A stretch of 56,980 nt of DNA from a virus, in IMG/VR virus record IMGVR_UViG_3300025632_000018, positions 1-56,980 of that record; one strand, 5' to 3'. This document shows, one piece after another, positions 48,990-55,888 of this stretch; the first letter of the stretch is position 1, and the number at the start of each line of letters is the position of its first letter. The notes beneath the pieces were generated by a model that was not told where the DNA came from, ran no database searches, and saw only the letters and a list, made by a program, of their open reading frames with translations. The translations under genes were made by a program, and so were the position numbers.

Positions 48990-49437
48990 AGTAAAGAATA
49001 GGATGAATGATCACTCTTATATGGGTGAGATTAATCGTGACGAATACAGAGTCAAAGTAACAGCCGAGGTTTTTACTCCGACTGATTTGGTGATAAGAAT
49101 GATTCGTGAATGTGGTACGGATGAGTTTGTATCAGGCAAAACAGTTCTTGACCCTGCATGTGGAGATGGTCAGTTTCTAACAGCAGTCAAGTGGGTGAAA
49201 GTGTTGTTTCATAATATGAGTGAGGAAGATGCACTTAAAGATATCTATGGTGTGGATATTATGAGAGATAATGTTGACCTATGTAAGAAAAGATTGGGAG
49301 GAGGAAAAATATTAATGGGTAATACATTAGATCCTGCAAAGAGATTAGACGGTCAAAGTGATAGTGAACATGATATGATGAAGTTTCTATTTCTAGCACA
49401 GACAACGGTCTATAGTGCCGAAGCAATGGACACCTAA
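48967..49437 (+). CDS. N6-adenine methyltransferase, SAM-binding part
   Basis: A 156-residue protein overlapping the previous gene by 23 bases in another frame. AEVFTPTDLVIRMI (33-46) is motif X, VLDPACGDGQFL (60-71) is motif I that holds S-adenosylmethionine, YGVDIMRDNVDLC (94-106) motif II and MGNTLDP motif III. With the first part the order is IV-TRD-X-I-II-III, the beta-class arrangement, split into two chains. It could be two subunits or the product of a broken fused gene. Confidence 0.82.
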   Translation: MSDKLWDEVKNRMNDHSYMGEINRDEYRVKVTAEVFTPTDLVIRMIRECGTDEFVSGKTVLDPACGDGQFLTAVKWVKVLFHNMSEEDALKDIYGVDIMRDNVDLCKKRLGGGKILMGNTLDPAKRLDGQSDSEHDMMKFLFLAQTTVYSAEAMDT

Positions 49438-49442
49438 ACAAG

Positions 49443-49514
49443 TGGCACAGGGTGTCCTGAAACCCCACCAGGATGCCTTATAATACAGAGGTAATCAAGG
49501 GAACACCACTCACC
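49443..49514 (+). promoter_or_regulatory. early promoter with palindrome and leader
   Basis: TGGCACA (49443-49449), TCCTG-AAACCCCAC-CAGGA (49455-49473), TATAAT (49479-49484) and the leader AGGTAATCAAGGGAACACC. This is nearly the same layout as at 43927. Confidence 0.65.
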
Positions 49515-49784
49515 ATGCAAATCACCAACAATGTCACCACGGTTGATTTCTTTCCTGAGGCATTCATTGCCGAGGCAGATGAAGAGAAAGGAATGATCAC
49601 TGTGGTCAAACGTTTTCAGAAACGTGTTACTTTCAATGCTAATGGTCTGAAGTCTTATTCAACTGTGACGGCACTGAATGCACGTAATGAGTGGGACACA
49701 CGTATTGCGAATGGTGCGGTGGTAACTGATTTCAATCTTGACAAAATGCCACGTTCAGAGTATACTCCTATGGCAGTAGGTTGA
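49515..49784 (+). CDS. small early hypothetical protein
   Basis: An 89-residue protein (MQITNNVTTVDFFPEAFIAE ... YTPMAVG). ATG follows CACTCACC after the shared early leader. Beta-rich; function unknown. Confidence 0.6.
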   Translation: MQITNNVTTVDFFPEAFIAEADEEKGMITVVKRFQKRVTFNANGLKSYSTVTALNARNEWDTRIANGAVVTDFNLDKMPRSEYTPMAVG

Positions 49785-49930
49785 TGAGTAAGGTTAATTT
49801 TATTCAATACATGCTGGCATTTATCATCACGATGTTCGCAATGTCATCTTATTTGATGTTCCTTGCAGAACGTGACACCAAAATGATGAACTATTATGAC
49901 TCAACAATCGAATCAAGAGTTCGTGAATGA
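49784..49930 (+). CDS. small membrane protein
   Basis: A 48-residue protein with one transmembrane helix (YMLAFIITMFAMSSYLMFL), starting at a TGATG overlap. It overlaps the next gene by 35 bases. Function unknown. Confidence 0.52.
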   Translation: MSKVNFIQYMLAFIITMFAMSSYLMFLAERDTKMMNYYDSTIESRVRE

Positions 49931-50039
49931 CTTGTTTGACAAACTCTTTAAGCACACAGACACGGACATGATTGATTTGCACGATGATGATTCTTGTGAT
50001 GACCATCTCCAATTTGAAAAACTCATTCTTGACTTCTAA
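49896..50039 (+). CDS. small acidic protein
   Basis: A 47-residue protein (MTQQSNQEFVNDLFDKLFKH ... FEKLILDF), Asp/His-rich in the middle (DLHDDDSCDDHLQFE). Overlaps neighbours on both sides. Confidence 0.5.
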   Translation: MTQQSNQEFVNDLFDKLFKHTDTDMIDLHDDDSCDDHLQFEKLILDF

Positions 50040-50308
50040 TGACTGATCTAACTTTTTCTGGTGTATTTGTTACTTGTGAAGATTATGGATGCATTTATAC
50101 TGTTTGCACTGAAGGTGAATTGTTTTATGCACCTATTCATAATGATGGAAAGATAGATTTTGATGAATTTAATATGGTAGATTTTTGGGAATGTGATTTG
50201 GATGTGGAAGAATTGGAGGAGATACAATCAAAGTTAATTGATATGATGCAAATTGCCGGACTGTATTTCAAATCACAACCAATTGAATTATCAGGAGTTA
50301 ATGAATGA
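50039..50308 (+). CDS. acidic hypothetical protein
   Basis: An 89-residue protein (MTDLTFSGVFVTCEDYGCIY ... IELSGVNE). Acidic, with YAPIHNDGKIDFDEFNMVDF. Begins at a TAATG overlap. Confidence 0.56.
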   Translation: MTDLTFSGVFVTCEDYGCIYTVCTEGELFYAPIHNDGKIDFDEFNMVDFWECDLDVEELEEIQSKLIDMMQIAGLYFKSQPIELSGVNE

Positions 50309-50520
50309 AAAAGACTGAGATTAATATTGAACTGAATGTGCATGAGTTAGATATTATACTCAAGGCACTTGAATTAGTAGAGAACGGAGATGAGATACAG
50401 ATCAATCGATCATCAGGTAGTATTGACACCTTGTATGATCGATTGTATGATTATTATGCCACATTAGACACAACAAACGTCGAACTCAATTATGAATCTT
50501 ATGTTGAACCCTCTTTCTAA
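50305..50520 (+). CDS. small hypothetical protein
   Basis: A 71-residue acidic protein (MKKTEINIELNVHELDIILK ... NYESYVEPSF). ATGA junction. Two helices around a short turn; unknown. Confidence 0.56.
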   Translation: MKKTEINIELNVHELDIILKALELVENGDEIQINRSSGSIDTLYDRLYDYYATLDTTNVELNYESYVEPSF

Positions 50521-50677
50521 AAGAACACCAGTGACCCCACAAACAAATCCAGAGTTATGGTATTCATGGTATAATGTGGTCAAAGAAGATGCACCTGAGG
50601 TATTAGATCAGTTTATTGAAAACACTGCTGCAAAGATGGAACTGACTGTTGATTACTTTACTGCGGAGTTCTTGTGA
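50501..50677 (+). CDS. small hypothetical protein
   Basis: A 58-residue protein (MLNPLSKRTPVTPQTNPELW ... TAEFL). An ATG at 50492 adds three residues; either start overlaps the preceding gene. Confidence 0.52.
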   Translation: MLNPLSKRTPVTPQTNPELWYSWYNVVKEDAPEVLDQFIENTAAKMELTVDYFTAEFL

Positions 50678-50904
50678 AATACATGTATGTTGTTGATTAC
50701 TGGGTGCCATTTCCACAGTCAGAGTATGGAGGGTTAATTACATTGATTGCAGAGAATGATGCAGAAGCCCTTGAATTGTTATCTGATGAGGAATCATTTA
50801 ATGAGGACTATGGACATTTGATTATGGAAAAGATTATTACCGCAAATAAACTCAGCTTGCTAGATGAATATGAATCTGGTATAATAGAAGCATTCTGCAC
50901 TTAA
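50674..50904 (+). CDS. hypothetical protein
   Basis: A 76-residue protein with a GTG start at a stop overlap (GTGA), with an in-frame ATG at 50683 as alternative. YMYVVDYWVPFPQSEYGGLI and the acidic EALELLSDEESFNEDYG suggest a small alpha/beta fold. Unknown. Confidence 0.53.
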   Translation: MKYMYVVDYWVPFPQSEYGGLITLIAENDAEALELLSDEESFNEDYGHLIMEKIITANKLSLLDEYESGIIEAFCT

Positions 50905-50909
50905 TCTCT

Positions 50910-51062
50910 ATGGAAGAATTATATAAACTACAGGAAGAAGGGACGATGGGATGGACTGATGTTACGGGAGCATTAACAAAGGAGGAATGTAAGAGACAAT
51001 ATGAAGAAAATTTAAATGATGGTACAAATCCAAAACGATTAAAGATTGTAAGAGTCCAATGA
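50910..51062 (+). CDS. small conserved cyanophage protein
   Basis: A 50-residue protein (MEELYKLQEEGTMGWTDVTG ... KIVRVQ). The L-T-K-E-E-C-K-x(2)-Y ... G-x-N-P-x-R-L pattern is one I recall in many cyanophages. Overlaps the next gene (ATGA). Confidence 0.62.
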   Translation: MEELYKLQEEGTMGWTDVTGALTKEECKRQYEENLNDGTNPKRLKIVRVQ

Positions 51063-51337
51063 TTGATTTCCCACACCTACCACCCGAAGGTTTTTCTTAT
51101 TCATTTGAATCATTTAGCGCAAGGTATGATGCAGTATGGATAGTCAATCATGCAGACTTCTCTTATAGAGATACACCACCCAAATCAATATGGGGATTCT
51201 ATTCATCAAAGAAGGGAAAGTATTATGCACCGATTAATTCAAAGAAGGTAGGTAAGGAAGTATTGATTCAGGATACAACTCCTTATAGTGCAATGAAAAA
51301 GAACCTAAATCCATTAGAAGCAATATTGTATTCATGA
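51059..51337 (+). CDS. hypothetical protein
   Basis: A 92-residue protein (MIDFPHLPPEGFSYSFESFS ... LEAILYS) with VWIVNHADFSYRDTPPKSIW and a lysine-rich middle. ATGA overlaps on both sides. Similar small proteins occur in cyanophages; function unknown. Confidence 0.57.
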   Translation: MIDFPHLPPEGFSYSFESFSARYDAVWIVNHADFSYRDTPPKSIWGFYSSKKGKYYAPINSKKVGKEVLIQDTTPYSAMKKNLNPLEAILYS

Positions 51338-51582
51338 GTTATGTTCCAAAGGTTAATGATTATGTAATATGGAATCATCATGGTATTATACATGAGGGAT
51401 GGGTATACTTTGTTGATAGTGCCTATATTACGATTGAGACAGGAGTAAGACCTAAACCAAACTGTGAGTATACCAGAGAAGAGAAACATAAGTATATTCA
51501 TACTCTGCTTTGTTGTTATCCTCATCAATGGAAAGATCTAACTTATGTGAAGAGCCGGAAGAGCATTTATGAATCGTTATAA
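51334..51582 (+). CDS. conserved small protein
   Basis: An 82-residue protein (MSYVPKVNDYVIWNHHGIIH ... KSIYESL). The start DYVIWNHHGIIHEGWVYF is typical of SH3-like small phage proteins. Likely coupled to the oxygenase gene downstream, which it overlaps by 14 bases. Confidence 0.58.
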   Translation: MSYVPKVNDYVIWNHHGIIHEGWVYFVDSAYITIETGVRPKPNCEYTREEKHKYIHTLLCCYPHQWKDLTYVKSRKSIYESL

Positions 51583-52216
51583 GAAAGTATTATTTCCTAT
51601 ACATTTGTTTCAGACAAATATTCGTGAAAACGGATTAATCTTAGATGATGTATTAGATAAAATCGAATATCTTTATAAGAAAAAAAATTTAAAAGTTCCT
51701 GATGGTTGGTTGACTGACAGTCTGTTTACTACATTTGATATAAATGAAATTAATTCATTTATTTTTCATGAGGATAGTATATTTTTCAAGTACTATCATG
51801 ATTATGTAAAAAAGTTTTTTGATAAACCAGTTGAATTTGAGTTTGATGATATTTGGTTAAATGTTTATTCAAAAGGTGAATTTCAGGAACAGCACACACA
51901 TTCAAGTTTTGATGTTTTCTCAAGAAGATCACATTTCTCTTGTATTCATTATTTAAAATTTGACTCAGAAGTTCATGAACCAGTAATATTTGTTGATCCG
52001 ATTGAGGAAAAAAGATATAATACAATAGAGATGGATTCAAATTATTATGGTAATGGTAGATGGTCACCTTATGTTCGTGAGGGTGATTTATTAATGTTTC
52101 CACCATATTTGAGTCATTATGTGAGTAAGTCGGATCCGACACCAAACAATCCAAGAATATCAATTTCATTTAATATTTGGATCAAACAATATGGAGATCG
52201 AAAACATGGAAATTAA
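51569..52216 (+). CDS. 2OG-Fe(II) oxygenase (2OG-FeII_Oxy_5 type)
   Basis: A 215-residue protein. The iron site is GEFQEQHTHSSFDVFS with CIHYLKF on the next strand, the distal histidine is FPPYLSHYVSKSD, and R in NPRISISFNIW anchors 2-oxoglutarate. This is the pattern of the PF13759-type putative oxygenases frequent in cyanophages. It is the first of three oxygenases flanking a glycine-rich tail protein. Substrate unknown. Confidence 0.78.
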   Translation: MNRYKKVLFPIHLFQTNIRENGLILDDVLDKIEYLYKKKNLKVPDGWLTDSLFTTFDINEINSFIFHEDSIFFKYYHDYVKKFFDKPVEFEFDDIWLNVYSKGEFQEQHTHSSFDVFSRRSHFSCIHYLKFDSEVHEPVIFVDPIEEKRYNTIEMDSNYYGNGRWSPYVREGDLLMFPPYLSHYVSKSDPTPNNPRISISFNIWIKQYGDRKHGN

Positions 52217-52688
52217 TTTTGATGATAATTTTTTAGAAAATAAAGAATTTAAGATTGTTCGGGATTATTGTTTAAATGCATCATATCATTATGGTGAGAG
52301 TGATAATGGTGATGATATTGTGACGGGAATGGTGCATAACATACCAGAGACAGAATTTGTATATAAGTTATTTCGTAAGAAGTTAATGGATAAATGTTCA
52401 TTTCTTTCTAATATGAAATTATATCGGATGTATATTAATTGTTTTGCTCCAAATGAGAATCCATATTTTCATACTGATGGGGAGGGAGTTACATTTTTAC
52501 ATTATGCGAATGATAGATTTGATTTACAAGAAGGAGGGGAGACACAATTTTATGTGGATGAGAACATTTATGGTGTGATTCCAATACCAAATCGATTAGT
52601 CATGTTTGATGGTAGGATTTTACATCGTGCAACATCATTTCGGAATGGTCATCGATTTACGGTTGCAATTAAGTATTCTCCACAATAA
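52206..52688 (+). CDS. P4H-like 2OG-Fe(II) oxygenase
   Basis: A 160-residue protein overlapping the previous gene by 11 bases (a start five codons earlier at 52191 is possible). PYFHTDGEGVTFLHYAND gives the H-x-D pair, GGETQFYVDE the next strand, RILHRAT the distal histidine and GHRFTVAIKY the 2-oxoglutarate arginine. It ends 22 bases before the glycine-rich protein and shares its operon, making that protein a candidate substrate. Confidence 0.8.
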   Translation: MEINFDDNFLENKEFKIVRDYCLNASYHYGESDNGDDIVTGMVHNIPETEFVYKLFRKKLMDKCSFLSNMKLYRMYINCFAPNENPYFHTDGEGVTFLHYANDRFDLQEGGETQFYVDENIYGVIPIPNRLVMFDGRILHRATSFRNGHRFTVAIKYSPQ

Positions 52689-52691
52689 ATA
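52684..52691 (+). promoter_or_regulatory. late promoter (AATAAATA)
   Basis: Overlaps the stop of the P4H-like gene, 19 bases before the glycine-rich tail protein. Confidence 0.55.
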
Positions 52692-52710
52692 TAAAAAAGT
52701 CATTATATTC

Positions 52711-53886
52711 ATGGCAACGAACGTCACAAAAACATCACACTTTACATCTGGTGCGGGTAATCCGATTTCATTTTCGCAGATTAAGGCGCAATTTGGTGGA
52801 AATACTTCTGATATCAAGGCGAGTGCATATTTAAGAAATACTGGTGATGATGTTGATTGGGATGGACCTAATGCATCATCAATTAGTCCAAGGATACCGG
52901 ATGCAACAGAAAATAGTAGTGTTACTTCAACAAATAATGACTGGACGGTAGATTCATTAAGAGATACAATTACAGGATATAATGTCACTCAGAGTGGAAA
53001 TAATGAAGAATTGGAATATGGTGATACTAATACATCAACATGGAATGGAAATTTAAGTCGTAATGTTTTAAAGAAGTTTGATGTAACAGGAACGATTTTT
53101 GCAAATCAAACTGATAAAGATGCACTTACATTTGATGGAAATTTATATAATTTAGAGATAGAGGTTGATCAAGCGGGTGCAATTTATGGAGAAGGTGGTG
53201 CTCTTGGAGGAAGTGGAGGAGATGCATTATATGTGAACAATACTTATACGAAATCAGATGTTGAGATTCGATCTTATGGTAGGATCTGGGCTGGTGGTGG
53301 AGCAGGTACATCGGGCAATCCCGGAAATCCTGGAGGATCTATTAATAATTGTAGTGCTACTCAGTATAGGTATGGTGTATCTAATCCTTATACGAGTGGA
53401 ACTAATTTAGCATCTGCAATGCCTGGTCGGTCGTGTCGCATTGCACTGGGATCTGGAGCAAGGTGGATGAATGCGAATCAAACTGCTATCAGAAATCGTT
53501 GTCGTGGAAGTGGATCAAGAAGAGGAATGGGTGTATATCCGGCAGGTAATTATCAGTGTTCGGCAAATTGGTCGATTAATTGTTACAAACCAATCAATTT
53601 TAGTATTGGTGGAGGTGCAGCTGGAGCTGCCGGTGGTGGAGGAGTTGGACAGGGATTTAGTAATTTCAATAGTCCAGGAAGTGGTAATCCTGGAGGAAGT
53701 GGATCCACGAATAGTTGTAGTGGAGGAAGTTCGACAGGTAATAGTGGTAATCCCGGAAATTCTGGTGGTAAATGGGGACAGAGTGTGGTTGGAGGAGGAA
53801 GTGGAGGAAAATCAATTCAGAAAAGAAATGCCAGAGTCGAATATTATACTAACAATACTGTAAAGGGATCAATCACTAATATATAA
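52711..53886 (+). CDS. glycine-rich tail adhesin-like protein
   Basis: A 391-residue protein. Residues 1-150 begin MATNVTKTSHFTSGAGNPIS and contain a virion-attachment-like domain found in cyanophage fibres. From about 170 there are glycine-rich blocks: GAIYGEGGALGGSGG, GGAGTSGNPGNPGGS, GGGAAGAAGGGGVGQG and GNSGNPGNSGGKWGQS. These resemble the polyglycine-II sandwich tips of T-even-type gp38 adhesins. Several G-N-P-G motifs recall collagen-type hydroxylation sites. Late promoter upstream; oxygenase genes on both sides. Host-receptor binding is inferred. Confidence 0.68.
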   Translation: MATNVTKTSHFTSGAGNPISFSQIKAQFGGNTSDIKASAYLRNTGDDVDWDGPNASSISPRIPDATENSSVTSTNNDWTVDSLRDTITGYNVTQSGNNEELEYGDTNTSTWNGNLSRNVLKKFDVTGTIFANQTDKDALTFDGNLYNLEIEVDQAGAIYGEGGALGGSGGDALYVNNTYTKSDVEIRSYGRIWAGGGAGTSGNPGNPGGSINNCSATQYRYGVSNPYTSGTNLASAMPGRSCRIALGSGARWMNANQTAIRNRCRGSGSRRGMGVYPAGNYQCSANWSINCYKPINFSIGGGAAGAAGGGGVGQGFSNFNSPGSGNPGGSGSTNSCSGGSSTGNSGNPGNSGGKWGQSVVGGGSGGKSIQKRNARVEYYTNNTVKGSITNI

Positions 53887-53898
53887 TAAAAAAACAAT

Positions 53899-54231
53899 AT
53901 GATGTTAAATGAATTGATATTTAAATTTATGGATGAGTTTTTTCTTCAAGAGATGCACGAATCATTTCATGCATCAAAGAATTGTCAGAAAGAACGGTGG
54001 AGTATATGTGAAGGATGTGAACACTTTGATGAACCGGAGGAAGGATGTAAGGAATGTGGATGTTATTTGCCACATAAGATAAAAGATCCATGGGGTGATT
54101 GTCCTTTAGATAAATGGATATCAAATGATGAGGAATGGAAGAATAAACATTATAATCAGTTAAAAGATGTTATAATAGAGAAGTATCCAGAATATCAAGA
54201 ACTTATTGAAAGACATGAAAGAATCAACTGA
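53899..54231 (+). CDS. zinc-ribbon protein (DUF6171-like)
   Basis: A 110-residue protein. C-E-G-C-E-H-F (residues about 37-43), EEGCKECGCYLPHKI and WGDCPLDKW give C-x2-C...C-x2-C-x-C...C, a zinc-ribbon pattern I recall as DUF6171, often next to cyanophage oxygenases. A paralogue lies at 54816. Overlaps the P4H-like gene that follows. Function unknown. Confidence 0.68.
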   Translation: MMLNELIFKFMDEFFLQEMHESFHASKNCQKERWSICEGCEHFDEPEEGCKECGCYLPHKIKDPWGDCPLDKWISNDEEWKNKHYNQLKDVIIEKYPEYQELIERHERIN

Positions 54232-54832
54232 ATTGAAGGGAAGGTATTCTGATTTCATTGGAGAATACTCATGTGTATATTCTACGGAGTATTGTAATGA
54301 GATTATAAGGGGTTTTGATTATTATCAGGATATTGATGCAGTTTATTGTGAGGATGATCAATTTGAGAATAGTAATGCCGGTAGGTTTGATTGGGCATTA
54401 GATTTACATGATATGAGTCCGAGTATGAATGGTCCTGTATCACAACAAATGAATGAAGTATTGTTTGAATGTTTAGAAGAGTATACACAAGTCTTTGGTC
54501 ATTTAAAAATAGTACCATTTTATTCATTGGCACAAAAGATACAGAAGACACCAGCAGGAGGAGGTTATCATGTCTGGCACGATGAGAATAGTAGTGTACA
54601 AGAAGCACGAAGATCTCTTGTATGGATGATCTATTTGAATGATGATTATGAAGGAGGAGAAACAGAGTACTTGTATTATAAGAAAAGAATACAACCAGAG
54701 AGAGGTAAGTTACTTATATGGCCTGCAGGTATGACACATTGCCATAGAGGAGGATTAGTATTAAAGGGGAATAAGTATGTTGCGACAGGATGGTTCTATC
54801 TGGGAGGAATGAATTATGGAAGAGAAGAATAG
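54215..54832 (+). CDS. P4H-like 2OG-Fe(II) oxygenase
   Basis: A 205-residue protein. YHVWHDENSS gives the iron ligands (H122 and E124, or H119), WMIYLNDDYEGGETEYLYY the core strand, GMTHCHRGG the distal histidine (175 or 177) and GNKYVATGW a lysine for 2-oxoglutarate. The HxE form and Lys anchor are known variants. It lies between two zinc-ribbon paralogues and after the adhesin. Start at 54215 is preferred to a TTG at 54206. Confidence 0.8.
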   Translation: MKESTELKGRYSDFIGEYSCVYSTEYCNEIIRGFDYYQDIDAVYCEDDQFENSNAGRFDWALDLHDMSPSMNGPVSQQMNEVLFECLEEYTQVFGHLKIVPFYSLAQKIQKTPAGGGYHVWHDENSSVQEARRSLVWMIYLNDDYEGGETEYLYYKKRIQPERGKLLIWPAGMTHCHRGGLVLKGNKYVATGWFYLGGMNYGREE

Positions 54833-55094
54833 AGATGAAGACTTTCCTTCTGTTAATGAACAAGGAAAGAATTTAGCAAAGTTTACATTTGAAGTAGTCA
54901 AGAATGTAATTGATCTATCACCTAGTAATGAGAGTAAGTTACTTCTATCTAAAGAAGAACAGAAGGAAAGAATGGATATATGTAAGAAGTGTGATTATTA
55001 TAGTGTAAGACAGAATAGATGTAGACAGTGTGGTTGTTATCTGGGTACTAAGGTGAAGTTCGGTGTGAGTCAGTGTCCAATAGGTAAATGGTGA
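54816..55094 (+). CDS. zinc-ribbon protein (DUF6171-like), paralogue
   Basis: A 92-residue protein overlapping the oxygenase by 17 bases. CKKCDYYSVRQNRCRQCGCY and SQCPIGKW repeat the cysteine pattern of the protein at 53899, with a different N terminus (EDFPSVNEQGKNLAKFTFEV). The duplication flanks the oxygenase. Last gene before a 400-base non-coding region. Confidence 0.68.
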   Translation: MEEKNRDEDFPSVNEQGKNLAKFTFEVVKNVIDLSPSNESKLLLSKEEQKERMDICKKCDYYSVRQNRCRQCGCYLGTKVKFGVSQCPIGKW

Positions 55095-55187
55095 ATACTA
55101 ATGAACTAATGGTAACAACGGATACATTATTGATTAAAAAATAGGTTTTAAATATGATTATAAATATAAAACTGTTTTTTACATAGT

Positions 55188-55239
55188 TGTGGAAAAGTAT
55201 TGTATTTCTGTGGATAAACCCTATTATTTGTGTGGAAAA
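55188..55239 (+). repeat. three DnaA-box-like 9-mers spaced two helical turns apart
   Basis: TGTGGAAAA (55188-55196), TGTGGATAA (55209-55217, an exact DnaA box) and TGTGGAAAA (55231-55239). Starts are 21 and 22 bases apart, so they face the same side of the DNA. Confidence 0.65.
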
Positions 55240-55242
55240 CCT

Positions 55243-55307
55243 CTTATAAACCTCAGATCTTATGCCTTATAAAGTTCTTATAAACCTCAGATCTTATGCC
55301 TTATAAA
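55243..55307 (+). repeat. 31-base direct repeat, two copies
   Basis: Two identical copies (55243-55273 and 55277-55307) separated by three bases. Each begins and ends with CTTATAAA and contains CTCAGATCTTATGC. Confidence 0.9.
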
Positions 55308-55404
55308 CCTTCTGAGACTTGTGACCTTTACCCGCAGGCTATCACACTCAGAGCATTTTGTCAACCACCCCCGCATAAAAATTCTGAGACCCACACATTT
55401 TTTA

Positions 55405-55587
55405 TCGTCGAGACTTATAAATAATGCTTATGGATCTCGACTAGATATGCACTTGACATCTAGACGAGATAACAGTATAATATACAAGTAACATACAAAT
55501 CTCGACGAGACCCATGTATTACTACGATCACAATCTCGACTATACATCATTAAGTAATGATCATAATGTATACGATCTCGACGAGAT
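55405..55587. repeat. palindromic ATCTCGACGAGAT operator-like copies
   Basis: A perfect 13-base palindrome lies at 55575-55587. Near copies lie at 55499-55511, 55458-55470 (within the promoter spacer) and 55434-55446. Partial copies are at 55405 and 55533. This is much denser than anywhere else in the window. Confidence 0.75.
55453..55481 (+). promoter_or_regulatory. consensus sigma-70 promoter
   Basis: TTGACA, 17 bases, TATAAT. The spacer contains an ATCTAGACGAGAT copy of the palindrome, so repression by a protein bound there is plausible. Confidence 0.85.
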
Positions 55588-55705
55588 GTGTGAGACATAC
55601 ATGCATAATACATCACTAGATATGCAACTAGATGCATACGATGATGATGAGTATGCACGAGATACACATGATTACGTCGAGCTTGCATACAAACATTACG
55701 CATGA
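55514..55705 (+). CDS. Asp/Tyr-rich small protein
   Basis: A 63-residue protein (MYYYDHNLDYTSLSNDHNVY ... ELAYKHYA) with unusual composition, rich in D, Y and H and strongly acidic. It has a consensus promoter. The start has only a weak ribosome site (ACGAGACCC), and the gene contains palindrome copies in its coding DNA. No family recognised. Confidence 0.52.
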   Translation: MYYYDHNLDYTSLSNDHNVYDLDEMCETYMHNTSLDMQLDAYDDDEYARDTHDYVELAYKHYA

Positions 55706-55735
55706 TATAATACGTAAACATCACACGAGATACAC

Positions 55736-55888
55736 ATGTACGCACAGAAACGCATTGTAAGTGTTACATTAGACATTGAGTGTTATGAAGATCTAGACCT
55801 GCAGAATATCAATTGGGTTGATATCTTAGGACTAGAAGGTGATGAGAATATTGATATTAGCATCAGAGAGACTGCAGATCTATATTAG
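55736..55888 (+). CDS. small conserved cyanophage protein
   Basis: A 50-residue acidic protein (MYAQKRIVSVTLDIECYEDL ... RETADLY). The pattern Y-E-D-L-D-L-x(4)-W-x-D-x-L-x-L-E-G-D-E is one I recall in T4-like cyanophages. Function unknown. Confidence 0.62.
   Translation: MYAQKRIVSVTLDIECYEDLDLQNINWVDILGLEGDENIDISIRETADLY

Larger units (their letters stand above)
55095..55452. other. non-coding repeat-rich region
   Basis: No gene is seen over about 400 bases (55095-55513). It holds three DnaA-box-like sites, a pair of 31-base direct repeats, an exact TATAAATA (55416-55423) and the first of the TCTCGACGAGA-type palindromes. Confidence 0.7.

Noticed and set aside
55243-55307. CRISPR-like repeats
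   Set aside because: Only two copies, a three-base gap instead of a unique spacer, and no cas genes in the window.
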